A DNA stretch of 64,000 bases from Arsukibacterium sp. MJ3 (GTDB lineage: Bacteria > Pseudomonadota > Gammaproteobacteria > Enterobacterales > Alteromonadaceae), in contig NZ_LAHP01000017.1 of NCBI RefSeq assembly GCF_000987765.1, positions 23,291-87,290 of the forward strand, written 5' to 3'. Shown in pieces: positions 18,677 to 26,763 of the stretch. Under the pieces are notes generated by a model. That model was not told the origin of the DNA. It ran no database searches and saw only the letters and a program-made list of their open reading frames with translations. The first letter of the stretch is position 1. Every line of letters begins with the position of its first letter. The position numbers and the translations under genes were made by a program.

Positions 18677-20812
18677 ATGGATCAAGCAGTATCAACCCAG
18701 GCATCAAGCGGTAAAAGCAACGACTTCCCATTGTTTCCACGTGAGCTTAGCTGGCTGGCATTTAATGGCAGAGTATTACAAGAAGCGGCTGACACCCGCA
18801 ACCCGCCTATTGAGCGGCTTCGGTTTCTAGGTATTTACTCCAACAATCTTGATGAATTTTTCCGGGTACGGGTTGCCGACGTAAAACGACGTATTTTGCT
18901 GAAAAAATACCAGACATGGGAACATGAGGATGCGGAAACGCTATTACAGCAAATTCAACTGCAGGTAATGGAGCTGGGTAAACAATTTAATAAGATTTAT
19001 CTGGATATTCAGCTGGAACTGCGCAAACACAATATCGAATTAATAGACGATAGCAAACTGACCGACGCCCAGTCTATGTGGGTAAAAGCGTTTTTTAGAC
19101 GCGAAGTAAAACGGCATATTTCACCTATTATTTTATCCAGCACTGATACCTCTTTAGGTAAAACTCTGGAGGATAATACCACTTACCTAATGGTAGAAAT
19201 GACCGGCAGTGGCAAACCCGATTATGCCATTATAGAAGTACCTACCGCTGAGGTATCGCGTTTTATCGAGCTACCACTGCAGTTGAACACCCGTAAAAAA
19301 AATGGCCACTACCGCCGGCAAATTTTGTTGTTAGACGACATTATCAACCACTGCGCCAGCGATTTGTTTAATGGTTTCTTCCAATTCGATACTATTTGCA
19401 GCTTTTCCCTCAAGCTGACCCGTGATGCCGAATACAATATAAGTGATACGCTGGACCAAAGCCTGATAGATAAAATGTCCAAAGGGATCCGCCAGCGCTT
19501 AAAATCAGAACCAACCCGATTGGTGTACGATGCAGCGATGCCTGAACAAATGTTAAAAGTATTGACCAAACAGTTAGGGACCAGCTCTGCTGATGCGCTG
19601 ATTGCCGGTAGTCGTTATCGCAATTTTAAAGATTTTATCGGTTTCCCCAATCTTGGCCACCAGAGCATGGAATTCCCGCCAATGGAGCCTCTGCAAAGCC
19701 CCGATTTTGAGCGTTACTCGACCAGTTTTAATGCTATTCGTGCCACCGATATCATGCTGTATTACCCCTATCATAATTTTAGTTATTTTACCGAGTGGGT
19801 TCGCCAGGCCTCGTTCGACCCTAAGGTCAGCCATATTAAAATGACCATGTACCGGGTAGCGAAACACTCACGGGTTATCCACTCGCTACTTGATGCGGTG
19901 CGTAATGGCAAAAAAGTGACGGTGGTGGTGGAATTAAAAGCGCGCTTTGATGAGGAGAATAATATTAACTGGGCCCGGCGGATGACCGAAGCCGGTATTG
20001 AAGTAATTTTTGGACAAACCACTTTAAAAATTCATTCTAAGTTATGCCTGATCACGCGTCAGGAGAAAGGTAAGGCCATACGCTATGGCCATATTGGTAC
20101 CGGTAATTTTAATGAGAAAACGGCCCGTATTTACACCGACATGAGCTTGTTTACCTGTCATAACGAAATTACCGCCGAAATTGATCAGGTTTTTGAGTTT
20201 ATTCAGTACTCGTATCGTCCCTTTAATTTTCAACACCTGATCGTTTCACCGACTTGGAGCCGTCCCAGGCTACTGAGTTTAATTCAACGCGAAATAGACT
20301 TTGCGGTAGCCGGGCGTAAAGCGGAAATTTTCTTAAAAATAAATAATCTGGTCGACGAAGAGATTGTCCAGCTACTTTATAAAGCCAGCCAGGCCGGGGT
20401 TAAAATTCGTATGATTATCCGGGGTATGTGCTCGTTATTACCGGGTCTGGCCGGTATTAGCCAGAATATTAAGATTATCAGCGTACTAGACCGTTATCTA
20501 GAGCATGCCCGGGTGTATTTATTTCATAATGGCGGCGATACTGCCTTGTATATATCCTCAGCAGACTGGATGACCCGTAATATCGACCAGCGGGTCGAAG
20601 TGGGAGTTCCTGTTTATGACAGTCGCATCAAGCAGCAAATTATCAGCACCTTAGATATCCAGTGGCGAGATAACGTTAAGGCGCGTATTATCGACGCTAA
20701 ACATTCTAATGCCTATGTTAAACGCGGCAATAAGCGTAATGTACGCTCCCAGCAGGAAATTTATGATTTCTTGGCGCGACAACAGGCGGTACAGGTAGAT
20801 ACAGACAATTGA
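18677..20812 (+). CDS. ppk: Polyphosphate kinase 1
   Basis: A 711-residue enzyme that reversibly polymerises the gamma-phosphate of ATP into polyphosphate at the inner membrane. The N-terminal domain starts FPLFPRELSWLAFNGRVLQEA. The catalytic PLD-like half contains IKMTMYRVAKHS, VTVVVELKARFDEENNINWARRMTEAG, and the histidine motif GHIGTGNFNEKTARIYTDMSL, whose His is the phosphorylated residue in E. coli Ppk. The RBS (GCAGGAG, 8 nt) supports the start. Downstream ppx overlaps by 4 bp. A PhoB box immediately upstream suggests induction by phosphate limitation. Confidence 0.97.
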   Translation: MDQAVSTQASSGKSNDFPLFPRELSWLAFNGRVLQEAADTRNPPIERLRFLGIYSNNLDEFFRVRVADVKRRILLKKYQTWEHEDAETLLQQIQLQVMELGKQFNKIYLDIQLELRKHNIELIDDSKLTDAQSMWVKAFFRREVKRHISPIILSSTDTSLGKTLEDNTTYLMVEMTGSGKPDYAIIEVPTAEVSRFIELPLQLNTRKKNGHYRRQILLLDDIINHCASDLFNGFFQFDTICSFSLKLTRDAEYNISDTLDQSLIDKMSKGIRQRLKSEPTRLVYDAAMPEQMLKVLTKQLGTSSADALIAGSRYRNFKDFIGFPNLGHQSMEFPPMEPLQSPDFERYSTSFNAIRATDIMLYYPYHNFSYFTEWVRQASFDPKVSHIKMTMYRVAKHSRVIHSLLDAVRNGKKVTVVVELKARFDEENNINWARRMTEAGIEVIFGQTTLKIHSKLCLITRQEKGKAIRYGHIGTGNFNEKTARIYTDMSLFTCHNEITAEIDQVFEFIQYSYRPFNFQHLIVSPTWSRPRLLSLIQREIDFAVAGRKAEIFLKINNLVDEEIVQLLYKASQAGVKIRMIIRGMCSLLPGLAGISQNIKIISVLDRYLEHARVYLFHNGGDTALYISSADWMTRNIDQRVEVGVPVYDSRIKQQIISTLDIQWRDNVKARIIDAKHSNAYVKRGNKRNVRSQQEIYDFLARQQAVQVDTDN

Positions 20813-22338
20813 TACACTCTGAACACGAAGCCTCTTCAGACGCTGGTTATATGGCGGCGGTTGACCTTGGCTCAAATAGTTTCCATATGGTGATTGCCAG
20901 GGTAGTTGACGGCTCACTACAGCTGCTGCATCGCGAAAAACAAAAAGTGCAGCTGGCTGAAGGCCTGAATGATGAATTGGTGCTAAGTGAGGAGGCCATA
21001 GAGCGCGGCTTACAGGTGCTGGCCCAATTTGCTGACACGTTGCAGCCCTTTGCTCCAAACGCGGTAAGGGTTATTGCCACCTACACCTTACGCCGAGCCA
21101 GAAACTCGTCCACCTTTTTACGCCGCGCCAAAGTGGTGTTCCCATTTCCCATTGAAGTTATTTCCGGTCAGGAAGAAGCGCGCTATATTTATCAGGGAGT
21201 GGCCCACTTTGAGCATTTCAGTGCCAAACGGCTGGTCATCGATATTGGCGGTGGCAGTACTGAATTTGCTATTGGTGAGGGCTTACAACCGCTGCGATTA
21301 AGCAGCCGCAACATGGGCTGTGTTAGTTATGGCCTCAGCCATTTTCAGCAGGGTAAAATTAGCTTACGCCGCTTTGAGCGCGCCATATTACAAGCCGAGC
21401 AGGAATTAGAGCCTATTGTTAGTAGTTTTCGCAGCGCCGGCTGGCAGCAGGCAGTGGGTACCTCTGGCACGGTGAAAACCATTAAAGATGTTATTACTGG
21501 GTTTGGCGGGAACAACAACAGTTTGCGCCTAAACGATTTAACGGCATTAAAGCAACATTTACTGCAATATGAACACGCCAGCGAGCTGGATTTATCTGGC
21601 CTGACCGAGGATCGTAAAATACTGCTTTGCCCTGGCCTGGCGATTTTAATAGCCGCTTTTAAGATGTTACAAATTGACGAAATGGTCTATGTCGATGCGG
21701 CACTGCGCGAAGGCGTGTTGTATGAAATGAGCGAGCGCCTGCAGCATCACGATACCCGCGAACACACCATCAGCAGCATGATGCGCCGTTATACCGTTGA
21801 TGAAGCGCAAACTCAACGAGTGCAACACACGGCAAACGCCTTGTTTACTCAGGTGCAGCTAGCCTGGGGCCTTACTGATGACGATGGCCTGCTATTACAA
21901 TTTGCTTGCAGGGTTTATGAAATTGGCCTGCATATTAATTCTTCAGGCATTCAAAAACACTCTGCCTACATACTACAAAACGCCAACCTGCCGGGCTTTA
22001 ATCAGGAACAGCAGCAGTTGCTGGCCTGTTTGGTGCGCTTTCATCGCCGGAAAATCCGGGCCGACGAATTTCCAATGTTCAGCCTTTATCAGTTGCCACA
22101 AGTAGTAAATTTGTTGGTGTTACTGCGCCTTGCCGTATTGCTTAACCAAAAACGCCGAGACGATTTTGTACCGGATTTTACCACCAGCGCCAACGCTCAA
22201 CAGCTACAACTACTGTTACCGGCGCCTTGGCTGGCACAGCAAAGCGTGTTGGCTGCTGATTTACAACTAGAACAAAAATCCTTAAAAAGAATTGCCTTTC
22301 GGCTCGATTGCCCCGGTGCAATGGAGCTGGTTATCTGA
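20809..22338 (+). CDS. ppx: Exopolyphosphatase / GppA-type phosphatase
   Basis: A 509-residue enzyme that removes terminal phosphate from polyphosphate. ASKHA-fold motifs are visible: AAVDLGSNSFHMVIARVVDG (phosphate 1), LVIDIGGGSTEFAIG (phosphate 2) and AVGTSGTVKTIKDV (adenosine-type). The C-terminal HD-like region carries SSGIQKHSAYILQNANLPGFNQEQQ, very close to E. coli Ppx. The probable start is TTG inside the ppk stop (TTGA overlap), implying coupled translation. The next possible start, ATG at 20851, would remove 14 residues and leave the core intact. Confidence 0.95.
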   Translation: MIHSEHEASSDAGYMAAVDLGSNSFHMVIARVVDGSLQLLHREKQKVQLAEGLNDELVLSEEAIERGLQVLAQFADTLQPFAPNAVRVIATYTLRRARNSSTFLRRAKVVFPFPIEVISGQEEARYIYQGVAHFEHFSAKRLVIDIGGGSTEFAIGEGLQPLRLSSRNMGCVSYGLSHFQQGKISLRRFERAILQAEQELEPIVSSFRSAGWQQAVGTSGTVKTIKDVITGFGGNNNSLRLNDLTALKQHLLQYEHASELDLSGLTEDRKILLCPGLAILIAAFKMLQIDEMVYVDAALREGVLYEMSERLQHHDTREHTISSMMRRYTVDEAQTQRVQHTANALFTQVQLAWGLTDDDGLLLQFACRVYEIGLHINSSGIQKHSAYILQNANLPGFNQEQQQLLACLVRFHRRKIRADEFPMFSLYQLPQVVNLLVLLRLAVLLNQKRRDDFVPDFTTSANAQQLQLLLPAPWLAQQSVLAADLQLEQKSLKRIAFRLDCPGAMELVI

Positions 22339-22355
22339 ACTAATAAGGAGCTGCC

Positions 22356-23726
22356 ATGCGTTGGTCATTGTTAAATTTAAGTCTAAGTTTAAGTTTATTG
22401 CCTTTTTTATATGCGCCATTTGCTATTGCCCAGCAGCGTATAGCACAGCCGCGGCCAGAAGCAGAACAGCAGCTAAATGCAGAGCAGCGGCCAGCGCTAA
22501 GCCTGCAAATTGAAAAAGTAATGCCAAAGGTCATTGAATGGCGGCGCGACATTCACCAGCACCCAGAGCTGTCGAACCGTGAAGTGCGCACCGCGGCCAA
22601 AGTTGCCGCGCATTTAGAAAAACTTGGCTTAGAGGTACGTACCGGCATTGCCCACACCGGCGTGGTAGGCATTTTAACAGGTGCTAAACCCGGCCCGGTA
22701 GTTGCGCTACGCGCCGACATGGACGCACTGCCAGTAACCGAGCAAACAGGTTTATCCTTTGCATCCAAAGTAGTTAGTGAGTTTAACGGCCAGCAAACCG
22801 GTGTTATGCATGCCTGTGGGCATGACGCCCACGTGGCCATACTCATGGGCGCCGCAGAAGTACTAAGCCAACAACAAGCTGAACTGGCTGGCACGATTAT
22901 GTTTATCTTCCAACCGGCAGAAGAAGGCCCGCCAGCCGGTGAGGAAGGCGGCGCCAAAATGATGCTGGCTGAGGGTTTGTTTGCTAATCCAACGCCGTCG
23001 GCTATTTTTGGCTTGCATGTCTGGCCGGGCAACCCGGGGCAGTTGCAGGTAAAAACTGAAGGCATTATGGCCGCCGCCGACAGCTTTCAAATTACGGTAA
23101 AAGGCAAACAAGTGCATGGCTCCAGCCCCTGGCGCGGCATCGATCCGATAAACGTTACGGGCCAACTCATTAACGCCATTAACCTGATACCAGCACGACA
23201 GATTGACGTCACTAAAGCCCCTGCCGTAGTGTCTTTTGGTCAGGTACATGGCGGCATTCGTTGGAACATTATTCCTGATGAGGTGAAACTGGAAGGCACC
23301 ATTCGTACTTTTGACAGCGACATGCGCGAGGACTTAATTGCCCGCATGGCGCATACCAGCAAACATATTGCCAAAGCCAGCGGCGCAGAGGCTGAATTTC
23401 ATGTACATAACTTTGCTGCGGTTACCTGGAACGACCCAACATTAACCCACTGGGCCATGCCAAGCCTGCAATGGGCGGCTGGTAAGCATGGTGTAGCATC
23501 AATAAAGCCAATTACCGGCGCTGAAGATTTCTCGTTTTACCAACAGCAAATACCAGGAATGTTTTTCTTTCTGGGCATTTCACCTGAAGGTAAAGCTCTT
23601 AGCGACGTGCCACCCAATCACTCGCCAATGTTTGATGTGAATGAAGACGCGTTAGTAAACGGGGTACGAGCATTAACCGGACTGGCTTTAGACTACCTGG
23701 CCCAGCCGCCAAAACATAGCCAGTAA
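22356..23726 (+). CDS. Exported M20-family amidohydrolase
   Basis: A 456-residue M20D-type metallopeptidase/amidohydrolase with an apparent signal peptide (LSLSLSLLPFLYAPFAIAQQ). Metal-ligand motifs are HACGHDAHVAILMG, PAEEGPPAGEEGG (Glu-Glu), FGLHVWPG, and the C-terminal ITGAEDFSFYQQQIPGMFFFLG. Related enzymes hydrolyse N-acyl amino acids, hippurate or IAA conjugates; the substrate here is unknown. It begins 17 bp after ppx with a good AAGGAG RBS and is followed by tag after 13 bp. All three may share the ppk transcript. Confidence 0.88.
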   Translation: MRWSLLNLSLSLSLLPFLYAPFAIAQQRIAQPRPEAEQQLNAEQRPALSLQIEKVMPKVIEWRRDIHQHPELSNREVRTAAKVAAHLEKLGLEVRTGIAHTGVVGILTGAKPGPVVALRADMDALPVTEQTGLSFASKVVSEFNGQQTGVMHACGHDAHVAILMGAAEVLSQQQAELAGTIMFIFQPAEEGPPAGEEGGAKMMLAEGLFANPTPSAIFGLHVWPGNPGQLQVKTEGIMAAADSFQITVKGKQVHGSSPWRGIDPINVTGQLINAINLIPARQIDVTKAPAVVSFGQVHGGIRWNIIPDEVKLEGTIRTFDSDMREDLIARMAHTSKHIAKASGAEAEFHVHNFAAVTWNDPTLTHWAMPSLQWAAGKHGVASIKPITGAEDFSFYQQQIPGMFFFLGISPEGKALSDVPPNHSPMFDVNEDALVNGVRALTGLALDYLAQPPKHSQ

Positions 23727-23739
23727 CCAGGACAACCAC

Positions 23740-24309
23740 ATGCCTGCACCGTGCCGCTGTCATTGGGTAGATTTAAGCAAACCGGATTATATTGCCTACC
23801 ACGACACCGAATGGGGCGTTCCGGTGTATGACGATAACACGCTGTTTGAGTTTTTAACCTTAGAAGCGGCTCAAGCCGGGCTTAGCTGGTATACGGTACT
23901 TAAAAAGCGCGATAATTATCGCGCGGCTTTTGCCTATTTTGACCCAGCTAAGGTTGCGGCTTTTAATAAAACTAAAGCCGCCGAGTTGTTGCAAAATTCT
24001 GGTATTATCCGTAATCGCCTGAAAATAGCTGCCGCGATTAATAACGCGGCACGATTTTTAGAGGTGCAGGCAGCATTTGGCAGTTTCAGTGCCTATCAAT
24101 GGCGTTTTGTTAACGGTACACCGCAGCAAAACTACATCGTAAGCCCAGCAGATAACCGCGCAACCAGCCCCGAGTCAGAGGCCATGAGCAAAGATTTAAA
24201 AAAGCGCGGTTTTACCTTTATCGGTTCAACAATTATTTACGCCCATATGCAGGCCTGCGGCATGGTGAACGATCATCATGTTGATTGCTTCAGGTATCAA
24301 CAAGTTTAA
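23740..24309 (+). CDS. tag: DNA-3-methyladenine glycosylase I
   Basis: A 189-residue HhH-type glycosylase that excises 3-methyladenine in base-excision repair. The structural zinc ligands are visible as CRCHWV (Cys), YHDTEWGVP (His) and DHHVDCF (His, Cys). Tag hallmarks EFLTLEAAQAGLSWYTVLKKRDNYRAAF and KRGFTFIGSTIIYAHMQACGMVNDH are intact. Length matches E. coli Tag. It is convergent with phoR, with 26 bp between them and no clear terminator. Confidence 0.96.
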   Translation: MPAPCRCHWVDLSKPDYIAYHDTEWGVPVYDDNTLFEFLTLEAAQAGLSWYTVLKKRDNYRAAFAYFDPAKVAAFNKTKAAELLQNSGIIRNRLKIAAAINNAARFLEVQAAFGSFSAYQWRFVNGTPQQNYIVSPADNRATSPESEAMSKDLKKRGFTFIGSTIIYAHMQACGMVNDHHVDCFRYQQV

Positions 24310-24335
24310 GCAATTAACGTTGATCGGATAATAGC

Positions 24336-25679
24336 CTACTTCACTTTAAACTTGGCTTTCTTAATAGGGGCGCTCTTAGTATTGCCCAGCACCAGCTCGG
24401 CGGGTATGGTAAATGAGAAACTACTGCCGCGGCCAGGTTCGCTAAAGATCATCAGCTGGCTGTTGTGGCGTGATAATACGTGCTTAACAATGGCTAAGCC
24501 CAGGCCAGTACCACCGGTATTGCGCGCTCGCGACGGGTCAACGCGGTAAAAACGTTCGGTTAAGCGCTTTACATGATGCGAGGCAATACCCACACCATTA
24601 TCATTCACGGCGAACACCGCCCGTTGATGCTGTCGCTGCCAGCTAACGCTTATTTCACCCCCTGTTGGCGTGTATTTAATAGCATTGGTGACCAAATTAG
24701 AAAATACACTACGTAGCTCTTCTGTTACGCCGGTGACGTTTAGCTCAGTATCGATATTAAAGCTGATGTTATGCTGCTTTTCACGGTTTAGCGCCTGCGC
24801 TTCCTGCTCCAGCGTATGCAACATGGCAGGAACATCAATCACATCATCAAACTGCACCCGCGACGAGGCTTCAATTCGTGACAGCGTTAGCAATTGCTGC
24901 ACCAAACCATCCATCCTTCGGGTTTGTTCCAGCATCACTTTATGGGCTTTTTGCCACATAGCGGGGTCAGGTAAATGCTCGGCATCAATCACTTCCAGAT
25001 AGCCTTGCAATACCGTTAATGGTGTTCGTAGTTCATGCGATACGTTGGCAACAAAATCTTTGCGAATTTGCTCTAATTGCTTTAGCTGGGTGATATCCCT
25101 AATAATCAGTAAGTATTGTTCACTACCATATGGCATCATTTTACATTCCAGCACCAGATTACTGCTGCCGCTGGCACTGATTTCTAACGGCTGTTGAAAC
25201 TGTTTTTGCTTTAAAAAATGTTGAAACTCAGGATTACGTACCAGGTTATCAATGCGCTGCCCCTCGTCACTGGGCCAGCGTAACCCAACCAACATTTGCG
25301 CCAGTTTATTACACCAGACAATGCTCCAATCGCTGGTTAACACCACCACAGCCTCAGGTAGGGCTTCGGCGCCATCTCGAAAACGGCGCACTAAATTACG
25401 TAACTCTTTGCGCTTTTTACGCTCACGCCGCTGCTGGTAGTAAATTCCGTCGAAAATTTGCTGCCAAAAGCCGTTGCCTTCCGGTGGCGTGAGCTTACGG
25501 TCATGCCATAACCATTTCGTAATTAAATACAGATGCTTATAATTAGATGCCAGCAAAATCAGGCTTAGCAGCAGCATAAATAACGTGCTCTGGCCAAAAG
25601 GCCAACCAATTAGCCCTGCCAGGGTATAAAAAACCAGGATTTTGCTAAAGATCTTCCCTTTAGAAAGCTGTGGCCGCAT
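24336..25679 (-). CDS. phoR: Phosphate-regulon sensor kinase PhoR
   Basis: A 447-residue inner-membrane histidine kinase that controls PhoB. Two N-terminal membrane segments lie within residues 10-45. A charged linker (QQRRERKKRKELRNLVRRFRDGAEALPEAVVVL) leads into a PAS domain (about 105-200). HisKA follows with the phospho-acceptor His215 in VSHELRTPLTVLQGYL. The HATPase domain has N-box NLVTNAIKYTPTGG, VNDNGVGI and GGTGLGLAIVKHV. Little is exposed to the periplasm, as in E. coli PhoR, which takes its signal from PstB/PhoU. It follows phoB with a 5-bp gap. Confidence 0.96.
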   Translation of the reverse strand: MRPQLSKGKIFSKILVFYTLAGLIGWPFGQSTLFMLLLSLILLASNYKHLYLITKWLWHDRKLTPPEGNGFWQQIFDGIYYQQRRERKKRKELRNLVRRFRDGAEALPEAVVVLTSDWSIVWCNKLAQMLVGLRWPSDEGQRIDNLVRNPEFQHFLKQKQFQQPLEISASGSSNLVLECKMMPYGSEQYLLIIRDITQLKQLEQIRKDFVANVSHELRTPLTVLQGYLEVIDAEHLPDPAMWQKAHKVMLEQTRRMDGLVQQLLTLSRIEASSRVQFDDVIDVPAMLHTLEQEAQALNREKQHNISFNIDTELNVTGVTEELRSVFSNLVTNAIKYTPTGGEISVSWQRQHQRAVFAVNDNGVGIASHHVKRLTERFYRVDPSRARNTGGTGLGLAIVKHVLSRHNSQLMIFSEPGRGSSFSFTIPAELVLGNTKSAPIKKAKFKVK

Positions 25680-25684
25680 AACAC

Positions 25685-26374
25685 CTACTTAGCAGAGAAG
25701 CGATAGCCGGAGCCCCGCACTGTTTGTACCAGTTTATCATGCCCCACCAGAGAAATCGCTTTGCGTAAACGGCGAATATGCACATCTACTGTGCGATCTT
25801 CTACATAAACATTGGTGCCCCACACATGATCAAGCAGTTGCTCACGGCTATAAACCCGCTCTTGGTGCGTCATAAAAAAATGCAGCAACCGAAACTCGGT
25901 CGGGCCCATATCCAATGACTGCTCTTCGGCCGTCACCCGATGCGATACCGGGTCCAGTTTTAAACCATGCACCTCAATAACTTCATCCAGACTGGTAGGG
26001 GCTACCCGACGGATCACCGCTTTAATTCGCGCCATTAACTCTTTTGGTGAAAAGGGTTTGGTAACATAATCATCGGCACCCACTTCTAAACCGCGTATTT
26101 TGTCTTCTTCCTCGCCGCGGGCGGTAATCATAATAATAGGAATAGCACGGGTTAGCTCATGCTGCTTCATTTTTTTAGCCAGTTGAATACCGCTGCCGCC
26201 CGGGATCATCCAGTCAAGCAGAACTAAATCAGGATAGGGCTCAATCAGCTGATTTAGCGCCGAATCAAAGTCTTCTGCCGTGCTGGCCTGATAGCCGTTT
26301 TGCTCTAACACAAAACACAACATATCCCGAATTGGCGCTTCATCTTCTACTACCAATATTCTTCTTGACGACAT
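25685..26374 (-). CDS. phoB: Phosphate-regulon response regulator PhoB
   Basis: A 229-residue OmpR-type regulator. The receiver domain carries the acidic pocket VVEDEAP and phospho-acceptor Asp54 in [10 protein letters not shown]. The winged-helix domain ends [34 protein letters not shown], the PhoB recognition helix region. It is the first gene of phoBR. A good PhoB box lies 68-85 bp upstream in the activating orientation, consistent with autoregulation. The same factor would act on all the boxes noted in this window. Confidence 0.97.
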   Translation of the reverse strand: MSSRRILVVEDEAPIRDMLCFVLEQNGYQASTAEDFDSALNQLIEPYPDLVLLDWMIPGGSGIQLAKKMKQHELTRAIPIIMITARGEEEDKIRGLEVGADDYVTKPFSPKELMARIKAVIRRVAPTSLDEVIEVHGLKLDPVSHRVTAEEQSLDMGPTEFRLLHFFMTHQERVYSREQLLDHVWGTNVYVEDRTVDVHIRRLRKAISLVGHDKLVQTVRGSGYRFSAK

Positions 26375-26441
26375 AGGATCCCACCAAAGGCTACATAGGT
26401 TAACTAATTTAAGGTTATGCCGGCTAGTATTACCGCTAAGT

Positions 26442-26459
26442 ATGACATTTTTATGAAAA
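26442..26459 (-). promoter_or_regulatory. PhoB box upstream of phoB
   Basis: On the minus strand: TTTTCAT, spacer AAAA, ATGTCAT, oriented toward phoB. Close match to the consensus; supports autoregulation of phoBR. Confidence 0.78.
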
Positions 26460-26664
26460 GCTGTATTCAGCTAGTTTTATCACTACTGCATTACACTTAA
26501 TCAGCAATCATAACTTCGCGCTCACCCCATAAAAAACAAATAATATACATATTAAAAACAATAAATACACTTTCTCCCGAGTCTTATATATGACAGTTGC
26601 GTGAATTATTTTTGACACCCTACCTGCTAAACCGCGTCATTACTGTCCCTGCCATATCGTTATG

Positions 26665-26697
26665 TTATTACAGTGCGCACTGTAATAAAAACGTCAC
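26665..26697 (+). promoter_or_regulatory. 24-bp perfect palindrome overlapping a PhoB box, before lipoprotein gene
   Basis: A perfect palindrome occupies 26665-26688 (arms TTATTACAGTGC and its complement). Its right arm starts a PhoB box at 26680-26697: CTGTAAT, AAAA, ACGTCAC. The site is 67-99 bp upstream of the lipoprotein ATG. The rest of the 389-bp phoB-lipoprotein interval is A+T-rich promoter DNA with isolated half-sites (for example ATGACAG near 26590). Confidence 0.72.
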
Positions 26698-26763
26698 GAC
26701 GCAAGGTTAGTGTTCAGCCAACTTTTTCGCACTAGCTAAATTAATTGATACGGAGAAACAGTA

